Below are positions 8,352 through 18,248 of a stretch of DNA of 64,000 nt, one piece after another. Source of the DNA: Barnesiella propionica (lineage in GTDB: Bacteria > Bacteroidota > Bacteroidia > Bacteroidales > Barnesiellaceae). Each line of letters begins with the position of its first letter. Positions within the stretch are counted from its first letter, which is position 1. The stretch is taken from the NCBI RefSeq assembly GCF_025567045.1, contig NZ_JAOQJK010000010.1:102694-166693 (forward strand), given 5' to 3'. A program made the position numbers and the translations under genes. The notes below the pieces were generated by a model, which was not told where the DNA came from, did not search any database, and was given only the letters and a program-made list of their open reading frames with translations.

Positions 8352-10259
8352 TTATTGCTTCGCATTATAAATATTCTTGATTTCATTAGCAGACAAACGA
8401 CGATTGTCATATACTCGTAAATTATCGATAGACATATTAGTAGCATTCAGCGTAGTAGTACTGTTCAATTTTACGCTTCCCCCCATCACAAATTTAATTC
8501 CCGTGCCATAAGACGACTGGCTTCCTCCATTCTCACTAAAGTGATTAGCCTCCTCAGTTACTACATCAACAGCCTGTCCGTCCACATACAAGATCGTAGT
8601 AACCGTAGAGTAAGTAGTCAACTCATAATCCGATACTAATGCTATATGATGCCATTGGTTATCCATTAAAGCAGGATGTGTAAAAGTACCACTATTACTA
8701 TACTGGTACACATTATTGTAGCGTGACACAACAAACTTCAATGAACCGCCGCTCATACTCAAAGTAAACATGGGAGTGTTCTGAATAGAAGAAACCATAT
8801 AAAAAATATTTCCGTCACTGAATCCTTTTCCCCAAAAACTGACAGTCATGTTTCGAGAATCAATAATAGGTTTAGGCACAACAAAAGAGCTCCCATCCGT
8901 TCGGCTAAATTTCACAGCTTTTGAATCGGCAGTAACTCCAGTCACAAAAGAAGGAGAATTGGAGCCGAATCCATGTATCCCATTTTCTGTAGCATCATTA
9001 TAATTATCATCAAACTTATAATAAGTATAAAGCCCTTCCGATACTACCACATCGGCAACTTCATTACCTTTAGCCCCTACTACATTAATCGTTTCCCAGT
9101 GTTCTCCATCCGAAATCCGTATCCCGGTATTTAGGGTCTGTGGCATTGCCGTCCGGTTCAATGTTACATTAACCTGCGTATATCCTTGTGCAGGCACACG
9201 ACCAGAAACAGGAGATACAGATAAACATGACTCATCTAAAGACGCTATCGTCCAATTCAATTCTTTATTACCTGTATTAGCAATATTAAACGATAACTCT
9301 TTCTTATTTTCCCCAAAATCTAATAATAACGGAGATACAGACATGACAGCTTTAGCCCTGATGGCTTTCACCGTCACAGCCTCTTGTTTAATTCCATCCG
9401 ATATGACAAAGTTAGTATTCACTTCATCGGGTATCATCTCCCGGTTCAATTTCACCTGCAAGATTTTATTTCCGCCCGGAACTATCGTACCTTGTTTTTC
9501 TGGAACCGATATATAAGAAACCGACAAATCTGTTAAAGTCCAATTCAAATCGGCAGTTCCTCTGTTCGTTATAGTTAAAGGCAGTTCCAATGCAACATCC
9601 GAAAAATTCAATGTCAAAGGAGAAACATACATATCAGACTTTGCATTTTCAGGAGCACAAGACACGGAAATCGGATATGAGTTACCGAATGCGTATAGTT
9701 TTACAATTACACTTTCCACTTTCCCCAATTTCTCACGATCCACTTTGAATACAACACTCTGTGTCTTTTTGGAAGCTATACGTCCGGAGATTTGATCGGC
9801 TTCCAACCACGAAACACCACCCAAATCTAACGTCCATTCGGTTTCAGTATTTCCATTATTAGTAATAGTTATAGACAATTGAGTTTGTGTTATTCCGAAA
9901 TTTAATGAAGTAGGAGTTATTTTTATATTGGCATCGTTCTTTTCCGGAACTAATTGCATATCACATTTAGCCTCTTCTCCTGCAATAACAGTCACATAGC
10001 GAGTATCCGACACATAACCATCCTTCACAAACTGCAAACTATAAGTTTTCGGTTCCAGAGCGGCAAAGAGAAACTGTCCATTACTTCCTGTTGTCGTACT
10101 CTTTCCATTAGAAACAATACTAACAGTTACACCCGATAAAAGAGTCGTTCCACTTCCCGACTCCGTAACAACACCCATAATATCCCCGGTCATTACCTCT
10201 GGTTCTTTTGTACATGAAACTGCTAAAAATAATACCAGCAAATAAAATATACGCTTCAT
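8352..10259 (-). CDS. Multidomain lipoprotein: carboxypeptidase-like fold, three beta-sandwich repeats, LamG-like end
   Basis: The 635-aa product has a lipoprotein signal with Cys16 (LAVSC). Residues ~24-105 look like a carboxypeptidase regulatory domain (GVVTESGSGTTLLSGVTVSI). Three tandem repeats of about 95 residues follow (~110-395), each with a [ST]PxxLNFG or DFG start, an I[TA]N[NTR]G segment, a W[TL] pair and a VxxxR[ET] strand, like BACON/ASPM-SPD2-Hydin domains. Residues ~405-635 match a concanavalin/LamG-like jellyroll (YTYYKFDDNYNDATENG, HHIALVSDYE, DNLRVYDNRRLSANEI). This is a cell-surface binding architecture. It sits 19 bp from each operon neighbour. The ligand is unknown. Confidence 0.75.
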   Translation of the reverse strand: MKRIFYLLVLFLAVSCTKEPEVMTGDIMGVVTESGSGTTLLSGVTVSIVSNGKSTTTGSNGQFLFAALEPKTYSLQFVKDGYVSDTRYVTVIAGEEAKCDMQLVPEKNDANIKITPTSLNFGITQTQLSITITNNGNTETEWTLDLGGVSWLEADQISGRIASKKTQSVVFKVDREKLGKVESVIVKLYAFGNSYPISVSCAPENAKSDMYVSPLTLNFSDVALELPLTITNRGTADLNWTLTDLSVSYISVPEKQGTIVPGGNKILQVKLNREMIPDEVNTNFVISDGIKQEAVTVKAIRAKAVMSVSPLLLDFGENKKELSFNIANTGNKELNWTIASLDESCLSVSPVSGRVPAQGYTQVNVTLNRTAMPQTLNTGIRISDGEHWETINVVGAKGNEVADVVVSEGLYTYYKFDDNYNDATENGIHGFGSNSPSFVTGVTADSKAVKFSRTDGSSFVVPKPIIDSRNMTVSFWGKGFSDGNIFYMVSSIQNTPMFTLSMSGGSLKFVVSRYNNVYQYSNSGTFTHPALMDNQWHHIALVSDYELTTYSTVTTILYVDGQAVDVVTEEANHFSENGGSQSSYGTGIKFVMGGSVKLNSTTTLNATNMSIDNLRVYDNRRLSANEIKNIYNAKQ

Positions 10260-10278
10260 TTTTTATCGATTAATTATA

Positions 10279-11154
10279 TTAAAAATTCATCACCAATGAC
10301 ATTCCCACGCCATCGATACTCCAAGCAGGAATAAATGACACGTGAACACGTTGATTTTGTTCCACTATAACACGCCTACGCCCAGGAGCCACCGCTGCAT
10401 CTATCAGGTTATAGACATACAAGGCTGCTGCTGCACCAATGAATCCATTGCGTACATTCTCCCAGTTTCCAGCCTTATCACTATAAAATTCCTTGAATTT
10501 AGGCTTTTCCCGCATTTTCTTTATATATGTAGAACGCTGATTTTCGGCCACAACAATCATACCTGCACAAGCAGCTGTTCCCCCCAGTATCAAACCTCCT
10601 TTCAGCTTACTTCCTTTATATAGTTGTCCCACACCCGGAATTAATGAATAAAAGAAACCTTTTGCTCCGTAAGAAGTAGTTAAACGGATTTCATCTTCAT
10701 AACTTCCGCCTGCACACTTATTATCAGTAACAGTATAAAGAACATAACACGTATAGCCACGACTATCCCGTTCCCAGTATTCATCCACGATCCGAGTTGT
10801 CATAACAAGTTCTTTGCCCTTTTCAACACACTCCATTTGATAGGATTGATAAGTTTTCTGCTCACGTTCACCTCCTTGACGGATAGACTGACTGTTCACT
10901 TTCATAGAGCTATTCACTTTTATACCCCGCTCATGTTCCAGTTTAGTCGAAAGATTCACAAAAGAACGCTGACGAGCTTCTTCTAACGTATTTCCTATCC
11001 CAGACGCATCTAAAAAAATATACGAAGCGGACTTAGCGACTGGTAATGATGAGGTAAGCCAACGCGGACGCAAACGATCGGACTTTTGTTGTGCATTCAA
11101 GCTCCCCAAACCTGACATACACAGCAAAAAGAATAGAATTAACAGTTTTCTCAT
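10279..11154 (-). CDS. Secreted LPP20-like protein with a DUF5683-like membrane segment
   Basis: The 291-aa product has a signal peptide (ending LNAQQ). The first half has the LPP20/FlgT-like pattern of a stem that handles envelope lipoproteins (DASGIGNTLEEARQRSFVNLSTKL). The second half has SLIPGVGQLYKGSKLKGGLILGG followed by a second hydrophobic stretch (GFIGAAAALYVYNLIDAAV), the P-G-x-GQ-x-Y-KG pattern of DUF5683-like proteins. It starts 2 bp after the stop of the preceding lipoprotein gene, which shows tight coupling. The function is unknown. An inner-membrane or envelope scaffold role for the surface lipoprotein operon is a guess. Confidence 0.6.
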   Translation of the reverse strand: MRKLLILFFLLCMSGLGSLNAQQKSDRLRPRWLTSSLPVAKSASYIFLDASGIGNTLEEARQRSFVNLSTKLEHERGIKVNSSMKVNSQSIRQGGEREQKTYQSYQMECVEKGKELVMTTRIVDEYWERDSRGYTCYVLYTVTDNKCAGGSYEDEIRLTTSYGAKGFFYSLIPGVGQLYKGSKLKGGLILGGTAACAGMIVVAENQRSTYIKKMREKPKFKEFYSDKAGNWENVRNGFIGAAAALYVYNLIDAAVAPGRRRVIVEQNQRVHVSFIPAWSIDGVGMSLVMNF

Positions 11155-11156
11155 AC

Positions 11157-11792
11157 CTATTTCTTTGCGGACTTCATAACTCGATATTTTTCCAATTCTT
11201 CTTTGTAAGAGTCACGAAACTTTTGAGCTTCAAATTCTACCCCCAATTTTTCATCATCCGAAAGTACAGCAGCACCTGCCATTTTTTCTACTGCAGGATT
11301 ATCTATAGCAACGCATACAGAGCATTCATAAGTACCATCAGATAATGCATAACGATTGGAACAGATAATACGGCTTCCTTCCACCAACATTTCAGCCATA
11401 CCACCTATATCTTGCCTTGTATCCGAGGAACTGGAACTTACACCATTCTTCTTCGTTTTAGCCCTATATCCTTTCATCACATTCAATACCAACTGTTCAA
11501 CATCCGAAACAACTTGTGCTTTCGCATATAACACTGCCTGCTGGCGAGCAAAATCACGATCTTCATCAATAGCACTGGCATAAGCACGCAATTCTCCACT
11601 CGGAGCTTCTAAAGACAATTTCTCACATTCATCAATCATCTCTTTTACCTTAGTTACCCTTTTAGACCCGGTATTACCTTCTCCCGTATATTCAGGATAA
11701 GATGCCACAGCCACTTTTTTCGAGCCTCCACATGAAGGGAATAATACTGATACAGAAAAAATTAACAATAGAAAACAGATGTTTTTTTTCAT
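11157..11792 (-). CDS. LPP20-like lipoprotein, first gene of the envelope operon
   Basis: The 211-aa product has a lipoprotein signal (VLFPSCGG) and an LPP20-like body: AYASAIDEDRDFARQQAVLYAKAQ, a long helix, then an ICSNRYALSDGTYECSVCVAI strand pair. The C-terminus is a charged helix (AQKFRDSYKEELEKYRVMKS). The middle and following proteins share the LPP20-type fold, so these two may form a complex. It leads the operon, with a candidate promoter about 110 bp upstream. No enzymatic motif is visible. Confidence 0.65.
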   Translation of the reverse strand: MKKNICFLLLIFSVSVLFPSCGGSKKVAVASYPEYTGEGNTGSKRVTKVKEMIDECEKLSLEAPSGELRAYASAIDEDRDFARQQAVLYAKAQVVSDVEQLVLNVMKGYRAKTKKNGVSSSSSDTRQDIGGMAEMLVEGSRIICSNRYALSDGTYECSVCVAIDNPAVEKMAGAAVLSDDEKLGVEFEAQKFRDSYKEELEKYRVMKSAKK

Positions 11793-11900
11793 ACGTAAAT
11801 TAGATTATGCTCTCTTTCAAAGAAAGCCGATTAAACTATAATTAAATTATCTCTAAATATGAGTCCAGACAAAATAAAAGAAAACACTTACAAGGGATGC

Positions 11901-11908
11901 AAATGTAA
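11901..11908 (-). promoter_or_regulatory. Candidate -7 element for the envelope operon
   Basis: On the minus strand TACATTTG fits the Bacteroidetes -7 consensus TAnnTTTG and would give a leader of about 105 nt before the LPP20-like lipoprotein gene. A second match (TATCTTTG) lies at 12144-12151 on the same strand. I see no convincing -33 TTTG at the right distance for either. Confidence 0.4.
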
Positions 11909-12208
11909 TTAATCATCATCTCACGGTATTCAGCATCGGTGCTCCACTCAAAGTTCTTTATATTTATAAGCAATTCTCAACATATACTGCATTAATTGCT
12001 TCCCATTAAGACAACCCTATACACATGTAATTTCGCCCTTTTAGACAAAACTTATTCCATAGATATTTCATAATGGTTTTAGAAATTGAAAAACAAAAAA
12101 TGCTCTATTTTTTCCTATCAATAACTATCTTGTTTATTTTTTACAAAGATAAGCACAGATTAACACTCATTATATCCACTATTCTTACTACATTTACCCA
12201 ATAAAAGA

Positions 12209-12219
12209 AGAGTAACTCT
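12209..12219 (+). promoter_or_regulatory. Candidate operator and promoter of the XRE gene
   Basis: An 11-bp perfect palindrome AGAGTAACTCT lies just upstream of a TAATTTTG (-7 type) at 12222-12229, only 8 bp before the ATG at 12237. It sits where a repressor would block its own promoter, and the transcript would be nearly leaderless. This is inferred from position. Confidence 0.35.
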
Positions 12220-12236
12220 CCTAATTTTGAAAACTT

Positions 12237-12641
12237 ATGGAAACTGATTTAAAAAAGATTATCGGACAACGGCTACAACTGCTTCGGCAAGAAAAAAACT
12301 TAACTCAGGAACAAATGGGAGAAAAGTTAAATCTCTCGACAAGCGCCTATTGCAAAATAGAATACGGGGAAACAGATTTAACTCTAACAAGACTAAATAA
12401 AATTGCAGAAGTACTAAACATGTCTGCTTTAGAGTTATTTAAAAGAATTGACGGAAGCGCTTATTTTAATAATGCCGGGACAATCGGAACCAATATAGGA
12501 ATAGCCAAAGACAGCAGCACGATCAAGATAGAAGCTTCCGACGAATTGCGGGATCTTATTAAGGCAAACAGTAAAATAATTGATTTACTAAGTAAACGTA
12601 TCGATATATTAGAAAAGCAGCTGCATATACAAGTATTGTAA
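12237..12641 (+). CDS. XRE-family transcriptional regulator with C-terminal helix
   Basis: The 134-aa product has a helix-turn-helix domain at residues ~8-65 (LQLLRQEKNLTQEQMGEKLNL then YCKIEYGETDLTLTRLNKIA), followed by a linker and a leucine-rich heptad helix (LIKANSKIIDLLSKRIDILEKQL) likely to dimerise. It is transcribed alone, with a hairpin terminator 26 bp past the stop. It is divergent from the four-gene envelope operon, separated by 444 bp, so it is a candidate regulator of that operon. There is no direct evidence beyond position and a palindrome next to its own promoter. Confidence 0.82.
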   Translation: METDLKKIIGQRLQLLRQEKNLTQEQMGEKLNLSTSAYCKIEYGETDLTLTRLNKIAEVLNMSALELFKRIDGSAYFNNAGTIGTNIGIAKDSSTIKIEASDELRDLIKANSKIIDLLSKRIDILEKQLHIQVL

Positions 12642-12666
12642 GGGTTATATCTATACTAAGCAAAAT

Positions 12667-12712
12667 ATTTCCATATATAAAGATGTGCATATTCATCTTA
12701 TTATATGGAAAT
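12667..12712 (+). terminator. Hairpin after the XRE gene
   Basis: ATTTCCATATA at 12667-12677 pairs with TATATGGAAAT at 12702-12712, with an internal AGATG/CATCT pairing. It lies just past the XRE stop and is probably the terminator, though the following T run is weak. Confidence 0.5.
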
Positions 12713-13126
12713 GCAAAGATTACCTGAAAACACAAATAAGACTATCTAATAATAAAAGTTATTTAGTCTCATTTTTTTACATATAACGAAAGATTAATTC
12801 CATCCTTAAGTTTTATTATCCAACTATACATAAACCGTTATTTAATAAATAGCGGTTATTCGTTCGGTACTTAGTTACCGATTTTAATAAATTACTCACA
12901 AAAAATATACCTTGCTATATATCGCTATTTTTCTCCGACCAATCCTGTTTATACAAGACAATTAATATCTAAACGAAACCGGATGATTTTAATTAATTAT
13001 CTCAAGCGAGAGAGAAACAGCCCCCCAATTATTTTGGCACTTTATTTTTAATACAAATGTTATCATAACCATTCAACCGGTTTATATTAAATGCCATCAA
13101 GCAGAAATACAAAATACTTATTATAT
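12713..13126. other. Gene-free AT-rich stretch
   Basis: About 410 bp of AT-rich DNA between the XRE gene and the hairpins downstream of secA. I see no ORF worth calling, no tRNA and no clear repeat. Confidence 0.5.
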
Positions 13127-13167
13127 AAAGTAAAGTTTTCTTTCCGAGTAAAAGAAAACTTTACTTT
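13127..13167. repeat. Perfect 17-bp inverted repeat
   Basis: AAAGTAAAGTTTTCTTT at 13127-13143 and its exact complement at 13151-13167 flank a 7-base loop. It may be a terminator or a remnant end of a mobile element. It lies 11 bp from the next hairpin and is not flanked by a recognisable gene. Confidence 0.55.
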
Positions 13168-13177
13168 ATCAAAACGA

Positions 13178-13201
13178 GCCTGTCTAATAGTTTAGACAGG
13201 C
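13178..13201 (-). terminator. Probable secA terminator
   Basis: GCCTGTCTAA and TTAGACAGGC form a 10-bp perfect stem with a 4-base loop. On the minus strand it is followed by TCGTTTTG, about 55 bp past the secA stop. Confidence 0.6.
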
Positions 13202-13256
13202 CCATTATTAGGATATATTTTGTCCCTATGCTTATATGGAACTATTAATCAAAATA

Positions 13257-16200
13257 TCAAGCTAATTTGCCATGGCAGTTCTTATATTTCTTTCCGCTAC
13301 CGCAAGGACAAGGATCATTACGACCAATCTTCGGACCGGCCTTTACAGGCTCTGTTTTAGGACGCCCACCCTGCGGCGCAGCCGCTGCCTGAGCCTGGGC
13401 TTGCTGACCCGGATAAGCTTCTTTCTGTGCGCTATATTTGCTATAATCCTGACGTCGTTCCGGAGGAGCCTGATGTACAGCTGCCGGTTCTTGTACGATA
13501 ATTTGTCCCCTCATAAGAATCGCCACCGCTTTCCGGTTCATATTTTCCACCATTTCCTTGAAAAGGTTAAAAGACTCCAGTTTATAAATCAACAAAGGAT
13601 CTTTTTGCTCATAACTGGCATTTTGTACCGACTGACGTAACTGATCCAATTCACGAAGGTGTTCTTTCCACGAATCATCTATCGTCATAAGCACCACGGC
13701 TTTCTGGAATTGTTTCACCACAGACTTGGCATTTGTCCTGCAAGATTCTTCGATGTCGCAAGCAATGCCGTAAGCACGTTTACCGTCGGTGATAGGAACT
13801 CTAATAATGCCTTTAAGACCGCGTTCCTCTAATATAGGACGTATATTCAAATCAGCGATCTCAGCCATCCGGTCCGCTTTGCGTTTAAACGCTGCTACAA
13901 TTGCATCATAAAGCATATCTATTTGCTCCTGTTTTTTCAAAGAACGGAACTGGGCTGCGTCGAACGGCATTTCGATAGCAAAGGTTTTGAATATATCCAT
14001 CGAGAAGTCTTCGTAATCGGAATGATTACTGTATGTTTCGACCATAGATTCCACCACATCGTAGAACATATTCATAATATCGAGACCTATACGTTCACCG
14101 ATAAGGGCATGATGGCGTTTGGTATAAATCACATTACGCTGGGCGTTCATCACATCATCATATTCCAGCAAACGTTTACGTATACCGAAGTTATTTTCTT
14201 CAACCCGCTTCTGAGCATTCTCGATAGCGTTGTTAACCATATTCGCCTCGATCATTTCACCGTCTTTCAATCCCAAACGGTCAAGCATCTTAACCACCTT
14301 ATCGGCTACGAAAAGACGCATTACAGCATCTTCAAAAGAAACAAAGAATACAGAAGAACCCGGATCTCCCTGACGTCCGGCACGCCCCCTCAACTGACGG
14401 TCCACACGACGGGACTCATGACGCTCGGTACCGATAATCGCCAAACCGCCGGCAGCTTTCACTTCGGGCGCCAGCTTGATGTCGGTACCACGGCCGGCCA
14501 TATTGGTAGCAATCGTCACCATACCGCTTTGTCCTGCCTGGGCTACGATATCGGCTTCGCGTTGGTGCAACTTGGCGTTCAATACGTTATGTTTTATCTT
14601 ACGAAGATCGAGCATCTTGCTTATCAATTCAGAGATCTCTACCGAAGTCGTACCAACCAATACCGGACGCTTGGCTTCATGCATAGCGACGATCTCTTCT
14701 ATGATCGCTGTATATTTTTCTCTCTTGGTCTTATATACCCTATCGTTCATATCGGCACGGGCGATAGGTTTGTTCGTAGGAATAGTTACCACATCCAGCT
14801 TGTAGATATCCCAAAACTCTCCGGCTTCCGTTTCTGCCGTTCCGGTCATACCTGCCAGTTTATGGTACATACGGAAATAATTCTGGAGCGTAATAGTTGC
14901 AAACGTTTGAGTAGCAGCTTCCACTTTTACCCTTTCTTTTGCCTCTATGGCTTGGTGAAGCCCGTCGGAATAACGGCGTCCTTCCATAATACGTCCGGTC
15001 TGTTCATCAACAATCTTTACTTTATTATCGATAACGACATATTCCGTATCCCGTTCGAAAAGTGTATAAGCTTTCAACAATTGATTAACCGTATGTACCC
15101 GCTCGGCTTTTACAGCATAATTCTGCATCAACTCGTCTTTTTTGATTTGCTTCTCCTCAGGGGTAAGACTCTCGTTCTCCAAAGCAGAAAGCTGCGCAGT
15201 AATATCAGGCAACACGAAGAACTGGGAATCATCGGAATTCCCGGTAATCATATCGAGTCCTTTATCGGTAAGCTCTATACTGTTGTTCTTTTCATCAATA
15301 ACGAAATACAACGGCTCCGTTGCCTGCGGCATATTGCGGTTATTTTCCGCCATATAATAAGCTTCAGTTTCCAATAACAATGGTTTTATACCGGGTTCGC
15401 TCAGAAATTTAATAAGAGCACCGTTCTTAGGTAAACCTTTAAATGCACGAAATAATAATGTCGCACCTTCTTTACGTATGTCTTTATTATCCGACGCAAT
15501 CTTTGTTTTGGCCTCGGCCAGTATTTTTGTCACAAAAGTACGCTGAGCCTTAACCACCTGCTCTACCTTAGGACATAACTCTTCGAAAAGCTGGTCTTCC
15601 CCCTTGGGAATAGGCCCGGAAATGATCAACGGGGTACGTGCATCATCGATCAACACGGAGTCAACCTCATCGACAATAGCGTAATTATGCATACGCTGCA
15701 CCAGATCCAGCGGGGAGCCGGACATATTATCACGAAGATAGTCGAAACCGAATTCATTATTTGTACCGAAAGTAATATCGGCATTATAAGCGTCGCGTCT
15801 TTCAGGTGAATTCGGCTGGTGCTTGTCGATACAATCTACCGACAATCCGTGGAACATATATAACGGTCCCATCCACTCGGAGTCACGTTTAGACAGATAG
15901 TCATTCACCGTAACAACATGTACTCCGTTACCTGTAAGAGCATTCAGGAATACAGGCAATGTAGCCACCAAAGTCTTACCTTCACCTGTCGCCATTTCGG
16001 CGATCTTACCTTTATGAAGAACGACACCGCCGATCAGCTGTACATCATAATGCACCATATCCCAGGTAACCTCATTACCTCCGGCCATCCAGTGATTCAC
16101 ATATATAGCTTTATCACCATCGATACGCACGAAATCGTGTTTGATGGACAAGTCCCGGTCAAATTGCGTGGCAGTTACTTCTATCGTTTCATTTTGACTA

Positions 16201-16562
16201 AAACGGCGGGCAGTCTCTTTCATAACAGCAAAAGCTTCAGGTAAAGCTTCGTCCAGTCCTTCTTCCAGTTTTTCCAGAATATGTTTTTCTATTTTATCAA
16301 CTTCCTCCCATACCGCTTCGCGCTTGTCATAATCCATATCTTCCACCTGTTTCTTAAGCTCTGCTACCTGTTCACGATCGGGGGCAACCCGGTCACGGAG
16401 CGATTGCTTAATAACATCAATACGACCGCGTAATTCATCATTCGATATATTTTCAAGAGTTGGAGATATCGCTTTAATTTTAGCGATATAGGGATCTATT
16501 TCTTTTAAATCCCGCTGCGACTTATTGCCAAACAGCTTTTTAAGTAAATCATTAAATGCCAT
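13257..16562 (-). CDS. secA: SecA, preprotein translocase ATPase
   Basis: The 1101-aa protein carries the SecA hallmarks: [11 protein letters not shown] (Walker A), a [11 protein letters not shown]alker B, GTDIKL and [14 protein letters not shown], a helical scaffold, and a C-terminal zinc tail [18 protein letters not shown]. The length of about 1100 fits Bacteroidetes, which carry an insertion compared with the 900-aa E. coli protein. I chose ATG at 16562 ([15 protein letters not shown]); an upstream in-frame Met would add ten unconserved residues. It drives Sec-dependent export at the inner membrane, which matters here given the many signal-peptide and lipoprotein genes in the window. Confidence 0.97.
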   Translation of the reverse strand: MAFNDLLKKLFGNKSQRDLKEIDPYIAKIKAISPTLENISNDELRGRIDVIKQSLRDRVAPDREQVAELKKQVEDMDYDKREAVWEEVDKIEKHILEKLEEGLDEALPEAFAVMKETARRFSQNETIEVTATQFDRDLSIKHDFVRIDGDKAIYVNHWMAGGNEVTWDMVHYDVQLIGGVVLHKGKIAEMATGEGKTLVATLPVFLNALTGNGVHVVTVNDYLSKRDSEWMGPLYMFHGLSVDCIDKHQPNSPERRDAYNADITFGTNNEFGFDYLRDNMSGSPLDLVQRMHNYAIVDEVDSVLIDDARTPLIISGPIPKGEDQLFEELCPKVEQVVKAQRTFVTKILAEAKTKIASDNKDIRKEGATLLFRAFKGLPKNGALIKFLSEPGIKPLLLETEAYYMAENNRNMPQATEPLYFVIDEKNNSIELTDKGLDMITGNSDDSQFFVLPDITAQLSALENESLTPEEKQIKKDELMQNYAVKAERVHTVNQLLKAYTLFERDTEYVVIDNKVKIVDEQTGRIMEGRRYSDGLHQAIEAKERVKVEAATQTFATITLQNYFRMYHKLAGMTGTAETEAGEFWDIYKLDVVTIPTNKPIARADMNDRVYKTKREKYTAIIEEIVAMHEAKRPVLVGTTSVEISELISKMLDLRKIKHNVLNAKLHQREADIVAQAGQSGMVTIATNMAGRGTDIKLAPEVKAAGGLAIIGTERHESRRVDRQLRGRAGRQGDPGSSVFFVSFEDAVMRLFVADKVVKMLDRLGLKDGEMIEANMVNNAIENAQKRVEENNFGIRKRLLEYDDVMNAQRNVIYTKRHHALIGERIGLDIMNMFYDVVESMVETYSNHSDYEDFSMDIFKTFAIEMPFDAAQFRSLKKQEQIDMLYDAIVAAFKRKADRMAEIADLNIRPILEERGLKGIIRVPITDGKRAYGIACDIEESCRTNAKSVVKQFQKAVVLMTIDDSWKEHLRELDQLRQSVQNASYEQKDPLLIYKLESFNLFKEMVENMNRKAVAILMRGQIIVQEPAAVHQAPPERRQDYSKYSAQKEAYPGQQAQAQAAAAPQGGRPKTEPVKAGPKIGRNDPCPCGSGKKYKNCHGKLA

Positions 16563-16667
16563 ATATTGTTTTTTATTATTCAGGAAATCCAATTGCCTGC
16601 CGGCAATTTTTGTTTATCGTTTACAAAAATAATGAAAATTCTTGCTATCTCCATATAAAATAGCGAA

Positions 16668-18248
16668 TTACTCTACTTCAGGCAATGGAGATTCTGTAGA
16701 GCCGTTTGGAGAACGAATGCGAAGTAATCTGGCTACAGTGGGAGCTATCTCCGTAGCTTTGATAGGACGGGTAATATGTTGCGGCTTTATTTTTTCTGAC
16801 AGGATAAATAAAGGTGAGGGGATAGCATTTCCACGTACATATTCTCTCGTATCATGCACATCCTCATATACGACTTCCCAGCCCGGATTCAGTTCCAATA
16901 AAATATCCCCGGACAATTTCGGATAATATCCCCGGCGCAGCGCGTCAATATGTTCATTGCTGTTACCCAATAATAAACGGCGTGAAGTAAATACATCCTG
17001 TACTCCGGCCATTTGAATAAGAAATTCAGCCGCCTGAGACTGGATCTCATCCAGCTTCAGGTCTTTTTCTTTAACCAGTTTATGGTTCAGATATATCTGG
17101 CGGTTATGATAACCGGCCACCCAATCTCCCTGACCGTAAAGAGCCATCAGATACATATTCAACAAAGAAACCGCACGCTTGGGATAAAATTCTCCATCAG
17201 GTATATTGTATTGAGACGACTCTTTTCCCTCGCCCCGGAAATAACCGGTAGAAGCCAGGAATATAACCGTACGTTTCAATCCGACAGTACGATCTATATA
17301 ATCCAGTAAATCAGCAATCTCTTTATCCAGACGAACATACATATCCTGTATTTCCAGACTGTATAACTGAATCGTTTTATTCTGATAGGTGCCGGCCGTA
17401 TATCCCACATTCAGCATATCCAGATACCCCCGGCGTCCCAAAAGTCCTTTATCCAAAAAATCTTTAGCGACAGCCGTCACTTCTGTATTCACCAGTGCCG
17501 TCGTCTTAAACTGTGCATATTTATCGTACCGGTTCTTAGGAAAAATATGTTTAAAAGGAAAATCTTTCCGCAAATAAGGAAGTGCCGTATATTTTTCCGG
17601 TGACAAAAGAGGAACCCACGCCAGAGTATCGATACGCAACGACAACGACTGATTATAATTACGCTGCTCCACATATACGGGAACATCCAGGTAATATGTC
17701 GTAGTAGCCCATTTACCGTTCTTTTCATTCAGCCAAAAAGCACTGTTCGCGGCATGTCCGGCACTTATAATAGCATGCTGGGCCGAAGGAGCTACAGAGA
17801 AGACCCGTCCTAATCCATTTCCTACGATCTTTATTTCATCGCTCAGGGTAGAAGTTTTCAGATTCTTCGGAGAATATGTCTCATCGGTATAATTTCCTAT
17901 CTTTTCAGGATCGTTCAATGCAAATTCTTCCCGGCGTAACGAAAGATTGTAAACTTTGTCGGAAGGTATCCCGTTATAAAAAGGGTATGTACCGGTATAG
18001 ATAACAGATAAGGCGGAAGAACAATCCACATTAGGGAAACCAAATGTGACATTTTCATATACGAGACCTTCTTTCATCAGGCGTTTGAAACCCTTTTCGC
18101 CGAATAAATGCTGCAACGCCATAATATAGTCGGTACGCAACTGGTCCACAGTGATACCCACTACAAGCTGAGGCACATCCGCGGGGATTTGAGCCCGTAA
18201 AGGCGCGGTCATAAGCGCTAATAAAAGAGATGCTAAAACTTTGTTCAT
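16668..18248 (-). CDS. Alkaline phosphatase-superfamily protein lacking a DHG motif
   Basis: The 526-aa product has a signal peptide (ending LRAQ) and the fold features of secreted alkaline phosphatase/phosphodiesterase proteins: VGITVDQLRTDY with the first metal Asp, FPNVDCSSALSVIYTGTYPFYNGI at the nucleophile position (Ser rather than the usual Thr), ISAGHAANSAFWL, and KATEIAPTVARLLRI near the end. Where active members have SDHG, this one has LASTGYFRGEG, so two metal ligands appear to be lost. I recall relatives in Bacteroides with the same STGYF variant. It may be a non-catalytic or altered enzyme. It overlaps the upstream DUF4105 gene by 4 bp, so the two are probably co-translated. Confidence 0.75.
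   Translation of the reverse strand: MNKVLASLLLALMTAPLRAQIPADVPQLVVGITVDQLRTDYIMALQHLFGEKGFKRLMKEGLVYENVTFGFPNVDCSSALSVIYTGTYPFYNGIPSDKVYNLSLRREEFALNDPEKIGNYTDETYSPKNLKTSTLSDEIKIVGNGLGRVFSVAPSAQHAIISAGHAANSAFWLNEKNGKWATTTYYLDVPVYVEQRNYNQSLSLRIDTLAWVPLLSPEKYTALPYLRKDFPFKHIFPKNRYDKYAQFKTTALVNTEVTAVAKDFLDKGLLGRRGYLDMLNVGYTAGTYQNKTIQLYSLEIQDMYVRLDKEIADLLDYIDRTVGLKRTVIFLASTGYFRGEGKESSQYNIPDGEFYPKRAVSLLNMYLMALYGQGDWVAGYHNRQIYLNHKLVKEKDLKLDEIQSQAAEFLIQMAGVQDVFTSRRLLLGNSNEHIDALRRGYYPKLSGDILLELNPGWEVVYEDVHDTREYVRGNAIPSPLFILSEKIKPQHITRPIKATEIAPTVARLLRIRSPNGSTESPLPEVE

Noticed and set aside
13923..15377. Large 484-codon plus-strand open frame opposite secA
   Set aside because: It lies wholly antisense to a clear secA gene, has low-complexity residue content and no recognisable domain. 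It is a shadow of the secA coding strand.
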